Assembly: GCA_018241225.1 (NCBI GenBank)
Contig: JAFEEG010000002.1
Span: 100,916 to 164,915, forward strand
Length of the DNA: 64,000 nucleotides
Source: Pseudomonadota bacterium
Lineage (GTDB): Bacteria; Pseudomonadota; Gammaproteobacteria; Burkholderiales; Burkholderiaceae_C
Direction: 5' to 3'
Position 1 is the first letter of the stretch, and each line of letters opens with the position of its first letter. The notes below the pieces were generated by a model. That model had not been told where the DNA came from, ran no database searches, and worked only from the letters and a program-made list of their open reading frames with translations. A program made the translations under genes and the position numbers. Positions 53,992-63,012 of the stretch are shown in pieces.

Positions 53992-56418
53992 CTAGATCGG
54001 GGTGAGCTTGGCCACGCTCAGGGCGAGCCACTTGACGCCGTGGCGGGAGAACTTGACCTGGGCGCGGGCGTCGTCGCCGGAGCCTTCCAGGGCGAGCACG
54101 GTGCCTTCGCCGAACTTGTTGTGAAAGACCTGCATGCCTGAGCGCAGGCCGTGCGACGGGGCCGCCTTTTGTGGCGGTACGGGCGGGCTGGCAAAGGTCT
54201 CGCGGTTGGCGCCCCCGCCGTAGCCACCACTGCCGCCCCCACCACCATAGTTGCCGCCACCGCCGCTGTAGCTGCGGGTGCTTGCGTAACCGCCGCCATA
54301 GCCGAAGGCCGAGGGCGTGAAGCCCTGGTTCTTGGGCGTGAGCCACTTGAGCGCCTCTTCGGGCAGCTCATCGAAGAAGCGGCTCTTGACGTTGTAGCGG
54401 GTCTGTCCATGCAGCATGCGCGTCTGCGAATGGCTCAGGTACAGGCGCTTGCGGGCACGGGTGATGGCCACGTACATCAGGCGGCGCTCTTCCTCCAGGC
54501 TCTCGCGGTCGCTCATGGAGTTCTCGTGCGGGAAGATGCCGTCTTCCAGCCCTGTGATGAACACGCAGTCGAACTCCAGGCCCTTGGCGGCATGCACCGT
54601 CATGAGCTGCACCGCGTCCTGCCCGGCCTGGGCCTGGTTGTCGCCGGCTTCGAGCGAGGCGTGGGTGAGGAAGGCAACCAGGGGGCTCACCGTTTCGCCG
54701 GTATCGGCGTCGGGCGGCGGCGGCAGGACCTCGTCGAGCATCGGACGCGAGGTATCGATGCCCTGGCTGGCGGGCGACTGGCGCAGCTCGTCCAGCGGCA
54801 AGGCCACGGCGTCGCGGCCAAAGCCCTCCTGCGTGACGAAGCTCTCGGCGGCATTCACCAGTTCTTCCAGGTTCTCCACCCGATCGGCGCCTTCGCGATC
54901 GGTACGGTAGTGCTCGACCAGGCCGCTGTGCTGCAGCACCAATTCGATGATCTCGCGCAGGGTGATGCCCTGGGTCTGCTCGCGCAGCACGTCGAGCTTG
55001 GCGACGAAGGCCGAAAGGTTGGCCCCCGCCTTGCCGCTGAGGGTGCTCACGGCCGCATGCAACGAGGTGCCGGCGGCGCGCGCAGCATCTTGCAGTTGCT
55101 CCAGCGTGCGTGCGCCAATTCCGCGCGGCGGGAAATTGACCACGCGCAGGAAGCTCGTGTCGTCGTCCTTGTTTTCCAGGAGCCGCAGGTAGGCCAGCGC
55201 ATGCTTGATTTCGGCCCGCTCGAAAAAGCGCAGTCCGCCATACACGCGATAGGGCACGCCGGCGTTGAAGAGCGCGGTTTCCAGCACGCGGCTTTGCGCA
55301 TTGCTGCGGTAGAGCACCGCCATTTCCTTGCGCTCGAAATCGTCGCGCACGAGCTGGCGCATCTCCTCCACCATCCACTGCGCTTCGGCAAAGTCGGTGG
55401 GCGCCTCGTACACCCGCACCGGCTCGCCGGGGCCCTGGTCGGTGCGCAGGTTCTTGCCCAGGCGCTGGCTGTTGTGGCTGATGAGCTGGTTGGCCGAGTC
55501 GAGGATGTTGCTGAAGCTGCGGTAGTTCTGCTCGAGCTTGATCTGGTGCTGCACGTCGAACTCGCGCACGAAGTCGGCCATGTTGCCCACCCGCGCACCA
55601 CGGAAGGCGTAGATGCTCTGGTCGTCGTCGCCCACGGCCAGCACGCTGCTATCGCCGGACACGAAGCGGCCTTCCACCGTGTTGCCGGCCAGCATCTTGA
55701 TCCAGGCGTACTGCAGGCGATTGGTGTCCTGGAACTCGTCGATCAGGATGTGGCGAAAGCGCCGCTGGTAGTGCTCGCGCACGGAGTCGTTGTCGCGCAG
55801 CAGCTCGTAGCTGCGCAGCATGAGTTCGCCGAAGTCGACCACGCCCTCGCGCTGGCACTGCTCCTCGTAGAGCTGGTAGATCTCGATCTTCTTGCGGTCG
55901 TCGCTGCTGCGCGCCTCGATGTCGCGCGGACGCAGGCCGTCTTCCTTGGCACCGGCAATGAACCACTGGGTCTGCTTGGCGGGAAAGCGCTCTTCGTCGA
56001 CGTTGAACTGCTTCATCAGCCGCTTGATGGCCGAGAGCTGGTCCTGCGTGTCCAGGATCTGGAACGTGGACGGCAGGCCCGCCAGCTTCCAGTGCGCGCG
56101 CAGCAAGCGATTGCACAAGCCATGGAAGGTGCCGATCCACATGCCGCGCACGTTCACCGGCAGCATGGCGGACAGGCGCGTGAGCATCTCCTTGGCCGCC
56201 TTGTTGGTAAAGGTGACGGCCAGGATGCCGCCGGGCGAGACCTGGCCGGTCTGCAAAAGCCATGCAATGCGCGTGGTCAACACGCGGGTCTTGCCCGAGC
56301 CTGCGCCGGCAAGGATCAGGGCGTGCCCCTGGGGCAGCGTCACGGCGGCACGCTGCTCGGCGTTCAGATTCTGGAGCAGCGGGGATTGGGCGGCGGCCGC
56401 CTCGAAGTCAGTCAGCAT
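53992..56418 (-). CDS. uvrD: DNA helicase II, UvrD
   Basis: An 808-residue SF1A helicase. Motifs in order: Q motif and Walker [12 protein letters not shown], Walker B DEFQDTN, motif [17 protein letters not shown], motif IV QNYRS, motif [12 protein letters not shown], motif [16 protein letters not shown]. It unwinds DNA in nucleotide-excision and mismatch repair. Between the helicase core and the C-terminal Tudor-like domain (~755-808) there is an unusual Gly/Tyr/Ser-rich linker (about residues 703-743). Confidence 0.97.
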   Translation of the reverse strand: MLTDFEAAAAQSPLLQNLNAEQRAAVTLPQGHALILAGAGSGKTRVLTTRIAWLLQTGQVSPGGILAVTFTNKAAKEMLTRLSAMLPVNVRGMWIGTFHGLCNRLLRAHWKLAGLPSTFQILDTQDQLSAIKRLMKQFNVDEERFPAKQTQWFIAGAKEDGLRPRDIEARSSDDRKKIEIYQLYEEQCQREGVVDFGELMLRSYELLRDNDSVREHYQRRFRHILIDEFQDTNRLQYAWIKMLAGNTVEGRFVSGDSSVLAVGDDDQSIYAFRGARVGNMADFVREFDVQHQIKLEQNYRSFSNILDSANQLISHNSQRLGKNLRTDQGPGEPVRVYEAPTDFAEAQWMVEEMRQLVRDDFERKEMAVLYRSNAQSRVLETALFNAGVPYRVYGGLRFFERAEIKHALAYLRLLENKDDDTSFLRVVNFPPRGIGARTLEQLQDAARAAGTSLHAAVSTLSGKAGANLSAFVAKLDVLREQTQGITLREIIELVLQHSGLVEHYRTDREGADRVENLEELVNAAESFVTQEGFGRDAVALPLDELRQSPASQGIDTSRPMLDEVLPPPPDADTGETVSPLVAFLTHASLEAGDNQAQAGQDAVQLMTVHAAKGLEFDCVFITGLEDGIFPHENSMSDRESLEEERRLMYVAITRARKRLYLSHSQTRMLHGQTRYNVKSRFFDELPEEALKWLTPKNQGFTPSAFGYGGGYASTRSYSGGGGNYGGGGGSGGYGGGANRETFASPPVPPQKAAPSHGLRSGMQVFHNKFGEGTVLALEGSGDDARAQVKFSRHGVKWLALSVAKLTPI

Positions 56419-56502
56419 CTACAGATTGTAGAAAGCGCCGCGTATGGGCTCCATACGAATTCCCGTGTCTGCGCCATCCCGGCCGATGGCGTAGAATCAG
56501 TC

Positions 56503-56534
56503 ACCGGGCCCAAGTTTCTTGCGCCCGGTTTTTT
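56503..56534 (+). terminator. Hairpin terminator in the guaC leader (possible attenuator)
   Basis: Stem ACCGGGC / GCCCGGT (13-nt loop) is followed directly by TTTTT. A -10-like TAGAAT lies at 56492-56497, so transcription would start at or just before the stem. The structure is 91 nt before the guaC start and could limit its expression. Confidence 0.6.
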
Positions 56535-56625
56535 GTGGCCGAATCCTTCGGGAAGGCGCCGCGAAAGCCGGCCGGACCAAGCGCTCACTCGTTCCTTCAA
56601 CGATTTCCTTCACGGAGCCTGGTTC

Positions 56626-57603
56626 ATGCAAATCTTCGACTACGACAACATCCTTCTTCTTCCGCGCAAGTGCCGCGTGGAAAGCCGTTCCGAATGCGAC
56701 GCCAGCGTCGAGCTGGGCGGCCGCAAGTTCCGCATCCCGGTCGTGCCGGCCAACATGAAGACGGTGGTGGACGAATCCATCTGCGTCTGGCTGGCCAAGA
56801 ACGGCTACTTCTACGTGATGCACCGCTTCGACATCGACAACGTGAAGTTCGTGCACGACATGCACGCCCAAGGCGTGTTCGCATCGATCTCGCTGGGCGT
56901 GAAGAAGCCCGACTACGACACGGTCGACCGCCTGGTGGCCCAAAAGCTGGTGCCCGAATACATCACCATCGACATCGCCCACGGCCATGCCGACACGGTG
57001 AAGAACATGATCGGCTACCTCAAGGAAAAGCTGCCGAAGTCCTTCATCATCGCCGGCAACGTGGGCACGCCAGAGGCGGTGATCGACCTGGAGAACTGGG
57101 GCGCCGACGCCACCAAGGTGGGCATCGGCCCGGGCAAGGTGTGCATCACCCGCCTGAAGACCGGCTTTGGCACTGGCGGCTGGCAGCTGTCGGCGCTCAA
57201 GTGGTGCGCGCGCGTGGCCACCAAGCCCATCATTGCCGACGGCGGCATCCGCGACCATGGCGACATCGCCAAGAGCATCCGCTTCGGCGCCTCGATGGTC
57301 ATGATCGGTTCGCTCTTTGCAGGCCACGAGGAATCGCCCGGCAAGACGGTGGAAGTGGACGGCCAGCTCTTCAAGGAGTACTACGGCTCGGCCAGCGACT
57401 TCAACAAGGGCGAATACAAGCACGTCGAAGGCAAGCGCATCCTCGAGCCGATCAAGGGCAAGCTGGCCGAGACGCTCGTCGAGATGGAACAGGACGTGCA
57501 AAGCTCCATCAGCTACTCGGGCGGCAAGAAGCTGATGGACATCCGCAAGGTCAACTACGTCACCCTGGGCGGGGACAACGCCGGCGAACACCTCCTGATG
57601 TGA
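56626..57603 (+). CDS. guaC: GMP reductase
   Basis: A 325-residue TIM-barrel enzyme of the IMPDH/GMPR family without a CBS domain. The catalytic loop reads [17 protein letters not shown] (Cys about residue 181) and the phosphate site [19 protein letters not shown]. Length fits the short GuaC type (about 325-330). It reduces GMP to IMP with NADPH and ammonia release, linking guanine to adenine nucleotide pools. GGAG 8 nt upstream supports ATG 56626. Confidence 0.95.
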   Translation: MQIFDYDNILLLPRKCRVESRSECDASVELGGRKFRIPVVPANMKTVVDESICVWLAKNGYFYVMHRFDIDNVKFVHDMHAQGVFASISLGVKKPDYDTVDRLVAQKLVPEYITIDIAHGHADTVKNMIGYLKEKLPKSFIIAGNVGTPEAVIDLENWGADATKVGIGPGKVCITRLKTGFGTGGWQLSALKWCARVATKPIIADGGIRDHGDIAKSIRFGASMVMIGSLFAGHEESPGKTVEVDGQLFKEYYGSASDFNKGEYKHVEGKRILEPIKGKLAETLVEMEQDVQSSISYSGGKKLMDIRKVNYVTLGGDNAGEHLLM

Positions 57604-57628
57604 TCGCCCGCGCCGCGGCGACCCTGGG

Positions 57629-58507
57629 TCAGTCGCGGCGCTCCAGCAGTTCCAGCGCCAGTTCGTGCAGCCGGTGCGCCGGGTCTGCCAGCGCATCGAC
57701 GATGCTGAAGTGGTCGAGTCCCGGCGCCAGTTCGCATACGGGCACCTTGCGCGGGCCCCAGGCCTTGGCAATGGCCTCGTTCTGGCGAATGAACTCCTCG
57801 CTTTCCAGCCCGCCGGCAACGGCGTAGAGCGGGCCTGCCGCGGGCGCCGGCCACAGGGCTGGGCTGGTCCGCAGGACTTCCTCGGGCGATATGCGAAGCG
57901 ACGCCTGGAAAGACGGCGTACGGCGTATCGGCTCGAGCTCGAACAAGCCGGAGATGGCCAGTGCGTTTCGCACCACCTGCTTGGGCAGATCGGGTGCGAA
58001 CTGCTTCCAGTGGGCCGCCAGAAGCATGGCAACGAGGTGCCCGCCTGCCGAATGACCTGCCACCGTGATGCGGGAAGGATCGCCGCCGTAGCGGGCAATA
58101 TTGCGCCAGGTCCACGCCAGGGCGCGCGCCATTTGCAGGGCGATGTGCGAGATGGTGACCGGCGCCGCATCCGTGCCCGGGCACAGGGCGTAGTTCGGCA
58201 TCACCACGCACATGCCGCGCCTGGTGAAGGCCGGCGCGATGAACGAGTGTTCATGCTTGTCGAGGGAACGCCAATACCCGCCATGGATGAAAACCAACAC
58301 AGGCGCTCGATCGCCCGCCCCCTGCGCAGGAAAGACATCCAGCGCCTCATTCACCCCGCTGCCATAAGGCACGTCGATGCTGCATGGCTGGGAGTTGCGC
58401 ACCTGGGCGGAATCCGCCGCCCACCGCGCGAAGTACTCGCCGTGCTCGGGCACCCGGGCCCGGTTGTTGTACATGCGCTCCAGCCAATCGGGATCGTCAA
58501 GCTGCAT
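57629..58507 (-). CDS. Alpha/beta hydrolase, arylformamidase-like
   Basis: A 292-residue alpha/beta hydrolase. Oxyanion motif HGGYW (about residues 75-79), nucleophile elbow GHSAGG (about residues 143-148), catalytic His in LDHFSIV near residue 266. The HGGYW form with DxxxLDVFP upstream is typical of the kynurenine-formamidase-like group, but no kyn genes are near, so substrate is uncertain. It is convergent with guaC, 25 nt away. Confidence 0.88.
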   Translation of the reverse strand: MQLDDPDWLERMYNNRARVPEHGEYFARWAADSAQVRNSQPCSIDVPYGSGVNEALDVFPAQGAGDRAPVLVFIHGGYWRSLDKHEHSFIAPAFTRRGMCVVMPNYALCPGTDAAPVTISHIALQMARALAWTWRNIARYGGDPSRITVAGHSAGGHLVAMLLAAHWKQFAPDLPKQVVRNALAISGLFELEPIRRTPSFQASLRISPEEVLRTSPALWPAPAAGPLYAVAGGLESEEFIRQNEAIAKAWGPRKVPVCELAPGLDHFSIVDALADPAHRLHELALELLERRD

Positions 58508-58611
58508 CGGTCGAGGCTCCTGGGGGGTGTGAGGTTGGAAGGCCGCGATCTTGACACGGCGCCGACACGCGGCCCACGCTGTTTGGCGTTAGACTTGATT
58601 CGTTGCGATGT

Positions 58612-58687
<76 letters not shown>

Positions 58688-58730
58688 CCATCCTTTCGGC
58701 CCGCGCCAGCATTCTAAGTTGTTGATTTCA

Positions 58731-58768
58731 TGTAGCTTTTTTCAAAACTGCTACAGAGAGACGCTACA
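58731..58768. promoter_or_regulatory. Three TGTAGC/GCTACA motifs between tRNA and integrase
   Basis: TGTAGC at 58731-58736 and its complement GCTACA at 58750-58755 and 58763-58768. Repeats of this kind next to an integrase gene are candidates for integrase arm sites or an operator of the int promoter. Confidence 0.4.
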
Positions 58769-58783
58769 AAGAGCGCTGAAAAT

Positions 58784-60331
58784 TTGGGCATCAAGCATCC
58801 GTATCTTCAACGACGCGGTCATCGGTTTTTCTTTCGCATTGCGGTCCCAGAAGCAATACGGCCGGTCGTCGGCCTGCGCGAGTTCACGCTCGCTCTGAAG
58901 ACCGGCGAGCGCGTAGCTGCGGTGCCTCTTGCGCTTGAGCTAGGCGCTACCGCACACCGCCTTTTTCGCAGTCTCACCACGTCCATGAGCAGAACCGACA
59001 TGCTGAAGGTCCTGGCAGAAGCCAAGGCAAAGTTGCGCGTGGACCAGGCGTTGGCCGAGATGTCCGACCAGGTCGATGAAGCCCACCGGCTCCGCCTTGC
59101 ATCGCTTCAGCGCGCCGATGCCGATCGGAATGCCGAGCGACGCGTGATGCAGGCTCAGATCCAGACCCTCAAAGAAGCGCTGGGACAAGCTATAGGCGTC
59201 CGCAACGGTGCGGCCCCACCTCCCCCTTTGCAGACCACGAGCGACACGCCGGCAGTCGCTCCGGCGTCCACGCCGCGGCTCCGCGCTGTCATTCAAGACT
59301 TTCTGGACTCCTATCCCAAGGACCGTAAGCCAGAAATGTTTGCCAAGCATCAGGCAGCCCTCGCGCCCCTCGAAGCGCTATTGGGCGACAAAGCTGTGGC
59401 TGACCTCAAGCAGCGAGATTTGATCGATTTCTTCGATCTTGTGCAGGCCCTGCCTCGTCGTTGGGCAGAGAAGTGCAAAAGGCGAGGCGTGAGCATCCGC
59501 GCGCTCGCCGCCGAGGAGCACGATCAACGCCTGGGCAGAAAGACGTTCACGGACAACTACCTGAACCCAATCTCAATCTTCATCGAAAAGGCCCAGACTA
59601 ACTGGCAGGATCAGGGCTTTCCTATGGCCCTCACGACCAGGGCTATCGAGTTCAAAGGTGAAGACGACGAGGGGAAGAACAAGCAACGGGCGATGACGAC
59701 GGCCGAGCTCCGGCGTCTGTTCGGCGAGGTGCTCGCACCGTTCCGGGACGAACCCGCTCAAGCTCACCGGTGGTGGCTACCGGTGCTGGCGTTCTATACG
59801 GGAGCGCGCGTGAACGAGCTGTGTCAGATCAATCCGCAGATCGACGTTCGCACCAGCCCTGAAGGCATCGAGCACCTTCTCATCACCGAAGATACCGAGG
59901 GCGACCCGGGAATCAAGAAATCGGTGAAGACCAAGGTACAGCGCCATGTACCGTTGCACCCAGACTTGATCGAAGCCGGATTTCTCGAGTACGTTCGGAC
60001 CGTGCGTGCCACCGGCGCCAAGCTCCTGTTCCCAGCCTGGCGTCCCACAAATGGTCGCGCTAGCACCCAGGCTGAGCGCTGGTTTCGTGATCTGCTCAGG
60101 GATGAAAAATTACGGGATGACACGCCGGGTGCTCGGGTGGTTGGCTTTCATGCATTCCGGCACACGCTGCTCGCCATGGCGCTCAACTCGAATCCAGCCG
60201 TCGATGCTGGCCCGATCACGGGGCACGTGGACACGACGAAGAGCGGGACGCAGCGGGGCTACGAAGGGGAGTTGAATCTGCCGAACAAGCTCAAGCTATT
60301 GAGCTCGATCCAGTTCACGTTCAAGCCCTGA
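58784..60331 (+). CDS. int: Tyrosine-recombinase integrase
   Basis: A 515-residue phage-type integrase. Catalytic residues are visible: R342 (TGARVNEL), H456-x-x-R459 (FHAFRHT), H481 (GHVD) and Y493 (RGYEGE). The N-terminal ~180 residues hold an arm-binding-like region and a charged coiled coil; a SAM-like core-binding domain lies at ~165-290. The start is TTG 58784 (no good upstream ATG). It lies 96 nt after tRNA-Ala on the same strand and most likely catalyses site-specific integration there. Confidence 0.93.
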   Translation: MGIKHPYLQRRGHRFFFRIAVPEAIRPVVGLREFTLALKTGERVAAVPLALELGATAHRLFRSLTTSMSRTDMLKVLAEAKAKLRVDQALAEMSDQVDEAHRLRLASLQRADADRNAERRVMQAQIQTLKEALGQAIGVRNGAAPPPPLQTTSDTPAVAPASTPRLRAVIQDFLDSYPKDRKPEMFAKHQAALAPLEALLGDKAVADLKQRDLIDFFDLVQALPRRWAEKCKRRGVSIRALAAEEHDQRLGRKTFTDNYLNPISIFIEKAQTNWQDQGFPMALTTRAIEFKGEDDEGKNKQRAMTTAELRRLFGEVLAPFRDEPAQAHRWWLPVLAFYTGARVNELCQINPQIDVRTSPEGIEHLLITEDTEGDPGIKKSVKTKVQRHVPLHPDLIEAGFLEYVRTVRATGAKLLFPAWRPTNGRASTQAERWFRDLLRDEKLRDDTPGARVVGFHAFRHTLLAMALNSNPAVDAGPITGHVDTTKSGTQRGYEGELNLPNKLKLLSSIQFTFKP

Positions 60332-60350
60332 AATTCCCAGTACTGCTGCA

Positions 60351-60647
60351 CTATTCGATTCGCCAGCACTCGCTCGATAAGGCTTTCGGCTGTGATTCCC
60401 AGATGAACTGCAACGCGACCATCAAGTCATCTTGCCAGTTCCGCGGCCTCGCGGCATCCAGCGCACCTCGCAGTTCGCCCGCGCTCGCACGAAAGTGATC
60501 CCAAGCCTCGTGGCCCTTGTAGGCGTGCCCGTCGGCCGCTTGGCGGTCCGCATACCTGAGGAGGTCAACGGCGAAATAGGCGATGCCTGACAGCGCGCGC
60601 AGCCGTTGGTATTCGGCGGCGTCCACGCGGATGGACTTGTTGTTCAT
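60351..60647 (-). CDS. Hypothetical element protein
   Basis: A 98-residue, mainly helical protein; no family recognised. It starts MNNKSIRVDAAEYQRLRAL and contains several Trp and Tyr residues (AWDHFRASAGEL, NWQDDLMVALQFIW). ATG 60647 has AAAGG at a suitable distance. It lies 54 nt after the resolvase stop on the same strand and may be co-transcribed; it converges with int. Confidence 0.6.
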   Translation of the reverse strand: MNNKSIRVDAAEYQRLRALSGIAYFAVDLLRYADRQAADGHAYKGHEAWDHFRASAGELRGALDAARPRNWQDDLMVALQFIWESQPKALSSECWRIE

Positions 60648-60701
60648 GGCGTACCTTTCGGAGGAATTCAAAGTCCGCGCGGCATGGGCGAGCAGACCTG
60701 C

Positions 60702-61322
60702 TCACCCCACATGTGGGGCAAGATCCTTGGCCGTAGCCCTGTCGCCCTTATCAGCCAGTCTGTAGATTGTCCGACGGCTCGTCTGGAAGTTTCGGGCCAC
60801 CGCGGACACGGTCTCACCGGTAGCCAGCAGCCGGAGGGCTTCTTCGGCTTGCTTGGCTCCAAGGCTCGATGGCCTGCCGAACTTGGTGCCTTGTGCCCGC
60901 GCTCGGGCTTGGCCACTCAACGTTCTCTCGATGAGCAGGTCACGCTCGAACTCCGCCACGGCGGCGATCACGCCCATGGTCATCTTGCCGGCTGGGCTTG
61001 TCAGGTCGACTCCCCCAAGCGCGAGGCAATGCACTCGCACCCCCGCCCCGGCGAGGCTTTCCACGGTGGCCCGAACATCCATGGCATTGCGACCGAGCCG
61101 GTCCAGCTTCGTGACGATGAGCACATCACCCTCCTCCAGCTTGTCCACTAGCTTCGCGAAGCCACGCCGCTCCATAGCAGCCACACTGCCTGAAACGACC
61201 TCCTGAACAATGCGTCGAGGTTCGATCTTGAAGCCTGCTGCTTCGACTTCCCGGAGCTGATTGACCGTGTCCTGGTCAGCGGTCGAAACACGAGCGTATA
61301 GAAAGATTCTGGGACTCGGCAT
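60702..61322 (-). CDS. Serine resolvase/invertase
   Basis: A 206-residue serine recombinase. Catalytic Ser13 in [22 protein letters not shown]-type motif as [14 protein letters not shown] (Arg pair), and a C-terminal Hin-like HTH ([23 protein letters not shown], seen in two halves). ATG 61322 aligns with the conserved N terminus; a longer frame to 61367 would run into the res site. It would resolve multimers or cointegrates at the res site lying just upstream. Confidence 0.93.
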   Translation of the reverse strand: MPSPRIFLYARVSTADQDTVNQLREVEAAGFKIEPRRIVQEVVSGSVAAMERRGFAKLVDKLEEGDVLIVTKLDRLGRNAMDVRATVESLAGAGVRVHCLALGGVDLTSPAGKMTMGVIAAVAEFERDLLIERTLSGQARARAQGTKFGRPSSLGAKQAEEALRLLATGETVSAVARNFQTSRRTIYRLADKGDRATAKDLAPHVG

Positions 61323-61337
61323 GGATTGGGGATCATT

Positions 61338-61439
61338 TGCGCGAAAGTGGTGTGCGAATCCTAGCATGCGCGCGAAACTTGAAGACCTATATTTCGCACA
61401 TCAAATGGCGGTCTGGGCGGAACTGGTCACTTTCGCACA
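61338..61439. promoter_or_regulatory. Candidate three-subsite res site of the resolvase
   Basis: Copies of the half-site TGYGCGAAA occur in the pattern of a Tn3-type res region. Subsite III begins TGCGCGAAA at 61338 (about 25 bp). Subsite II is 61367-61400, exactly 34 bp with TGCGCG... and ...TTTCGCACA ends. Subsite I is about 61412-61439 (28 bp) ending in CTTTCGCACA. The order I-II-III towards the resolvase start fits Tn3/gamma-delta. Confidence 0.65.
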
Positions 61440-61480
61440 TGCGCCTCAAGGAAATCACCACATCCTTTCTTGAAGTTAGT

Positions 61481-61518
61481 TTAGCAGTAAGCGCTCACAT
61501 TCACTATAATGTGAATGT
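61481..61518 (+). promoter_or_regulatory. Promoter with -10 element inside an 8-bp palindrome
   Basis: TTAGCA (61481-61486), 18-bp spacer, then a perfect TATAAT (61505-61510). The TATAAT is the spacer of an inverted repeat ACATTCAC / GTGAATGT (61497-61518). A repressor bound there would block the promoter. The adjacent Cro-like protein (61980) is a candidate ligand. Confidence 0.65.
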
Positions 61519-61939
61519 CGCCACTTGTGAGCTATCGGCATTCAGACGTTCGTAGCAAGTGCCCCGTGAAAGCCGGGACTTTCCCAGAAGGGAACCAGCA
61601 TACGGATAACGCCAAACGGCAGAGGGGAACCTCAAGCGCTGCGGGCGTGCTGGTGAGCCAAGTGAGTTCGGCCGGACCCATCGGAACTCGCATGGCAATA
61701 CATAGCGCAGCCAACGATTCGGGACGAGATACTCCACACGGATGACGGTGGGGTGAGGCAAGCCCCTCCTGCATTCAGTTGCGGGTAAGGGGAACGTTTG
61801 ACCTCACTCCTCCGGATGCTCTAAAAAACAGACAACGTTTTCATGTAAGAGTCCTGAACTCGTGCCCCGCCTAGGCTGTTCTGGATCTACAGCAATGCCA
61901 ACGCTTCGCGCGAAGGTATCCAAGCATTGAGGGAAACCA
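61519..61939 (+). other. Non-coding stretch with hairpins, possible structured RNA
   Basis: No convincing gene is seen in this part of the gap between the resolvase and the HTH gene (an open frame from 61515 has no ribosome site and no recognisable protein). Hairpins include TTCCC-AGAA-GGGAA (61581-61594) and GAGG-GGAA-CCTC with a GNRA-type loop (61622-61633). GGGAACCTCAA at 61625 recurs at 61970 at the start of the HTH gene. It may be a leader or a regulatory RNA driven by the promoter at 61505. Confidence 0.4.
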
Positions 61940-61972
61940 TTCATGTACTGCGCGATTGCAGACATGAAAGGG
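61940..61972 (+). promoter_or_regulatory. Hairpin abutting the ribosome site of the HTH gene
   Basis: TTCATGT + CTGC pair with GCAG + ACATGAA (11 bp, one bulged A, 6-nt loop; 61940-61968). The last A bases of the stem are part of the AAAGGGAA ribosome site (61967-61974). It could control translation of the 61980 gene or act as a DNA operator. Confidence 0.5.
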
Positions 61973-61979
61973 AACCTCA

Positions 61980-62297
61980 ATGAATAAAACCTCTACCGAA
62001 ACCGCTACCGGCACCGCGCTCGGGGACTTGATTCAAGCACGCCAGATCTCCTTGGGTGTCAGTGATGCGGAGTTGGCGGCCATGCTGGGCTTCAAGAAAG
62101 ATTCGGTCATCAAGATGATGAAGTCCGGCCGCATGCAACTGCCATTGACCAAAGCCCCAGAACTGGCGTCAGCGCTGGGTTTGGAGCTGTGGGAGGTCGT
62201 CCGGCTCGCGGCACACGCCTCTGTTGTCGATCTGATCGAATCATTCGGTGCGCCAGGAAACAATATTGCTCAGCCGCATCGCGACAGGGCAGCCTAA
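61980..62297 (+). CDS. Cro/XRE-like HTH protein
   Basis: A 105-residue protein with a lambda-repressor-like HTH (about residues 25-70: VSDAELAAMLGFKKDSVIKM, then LTKAPELASALGLELWEVV). The C-terminal ~35 residues are not conserved in any family I know. Good ribosome site (AAGGG, 7 nt before ATG). It probably regulates the element, possibly its own promoter and the TATAAT palindrome at 61497-61518. Confidence 0.75.
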   Translation: MNKTSTETATGTALGDLIQARQISLGVSDAELAAMLGFKKDSVIKMMKSGRMQLPLTKAPELASALGLELWEVVRLAAHASVVDLIESFGAPGNNIAQPHRDRAA

Positions 62298-62352
62298 CCT
62301 TCGCTTCAATAGGACCTTCGGCCCCTACAATGAAAATTGGAGGGGCTCAAGA

Positions 62353-63012
62353 ATGCAATTACGTGAAGTGCCAGGTATGGCGCGGGTACGCGCCGCGGCC
62401 GCGGGTTTTGAGAATGACCCGATATGGGAGTGTGAGCACGACGCCATGTCCGCGGACAGTATTCAACTGTTTTACGCCCGCGCCGGCCTCAAAGGCCAAC
62501 GTGAGCGTGCAATCAACCTGGTCGACCTGGCGCAAGGCGCAGTTATCCACGCGCTATTCTTTGGCAAGCTCGACGAGGGCAGCTTTGCCGCCCTGGTGCT
62601 GCACGAGCCGCCGCCCGAGCCCTACATGGCCGACGAGTTCGTTGACGGCCTGGTCAAGCTCTCGCCGGCGCGGCGCACGGCTTGCATCTTCATGCTGGAG
62701 AACCGCATGCCCCACGAGCGGGTCACCGAGTTGACCTGGGACATGATCGACGGCATGCGCCTGCGCGGGGCCGTTGCGGAAGTGATTGCGGCAATGCGCC
62801 AGACCCGACACGAGCGACTGCCCTACGTGTTCTGGGAGTGGGCCACCCAGAGCATTGCTGCCCCGCTATTGCACCTGGGCCCTGGCATCGAGCGCGCGTT
62901 TGGCTGCAAGCTGCCTGAGTTGGCAGCCAGGTACTCCCGGATGGTCATGATCGACCGCAACGCCGAGAGCGCGAGCTTCATGCAGCTGGCACGCCAGCAC
63001 GGCGGGGTATGA
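62353..63012 (+). CDS. Hypothetical protein with weak tyrosine-recombinase box I resemblance
   Basis: A 219-residue protein, unrecognised. ATG 62353 is preferred because GGAGGGG lies 8 nt upstream; the frame is open back to 62248 inside the HTH gene. Residues ~118-135 (RMPHERVTELTWDMIDGM) resemble the R-x-x-E-L-x-x-L-x-W-x-D-I box of tyrosine recombinases, but HxxR and the catalytic Tyr are not found, so it would not be an active recombinase. Its stop overlaps the next start (ATGA), suggesting a co-translated pair. Confidence 0.65.
   Translation: MQLREVPGMARVRAAAAGFENDPIWECEHDAMSADSIQLFYARAGLKGQRERAINLVDLAQGAVIHALFFGKLDEGSFAALVLHEPPPEPYMADEFVDGLVKLSPARRTACIFMLENRMPHERVTELTWDMIDGMRLRGAVAEVIAAMRQTRHERLPYVFWEWATQSIAAPLLHLGPGIERAFGCKLPELAARYSRMVMIDRNAESASFMQLARQHGGV

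Noticed and set aside
57610-57641. GCGCCGCG / CGCGGCGC stem between guaC and the hydrolase
   Set aside because: No T-run on either strand and it overlaps the hydrolase coding end; could be chance in GC-rich DNA.
58551-58595. TTGACA and TAGACT upstream of the tRNA-Ala
   Set aside because: Spacing between them is 33 bp, too long for a sigma-70 promoter; a real tRNA promoter should exist but I could not define it.
60705-60718. Perfect palindrome CCCCACATGTGGGG at the resolvase 3' end
   Set aside because: No T-run follows on the minus strand and it encodes the last residues of the resolvase; could not be supported as terminator or operator.
61515-61745. Small open frame (76 codons) after the TATAAT palindrome
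   Set aside because: No ribosome site, no recognisable features, and the DNA folds into hairpins; treated as non-coding.
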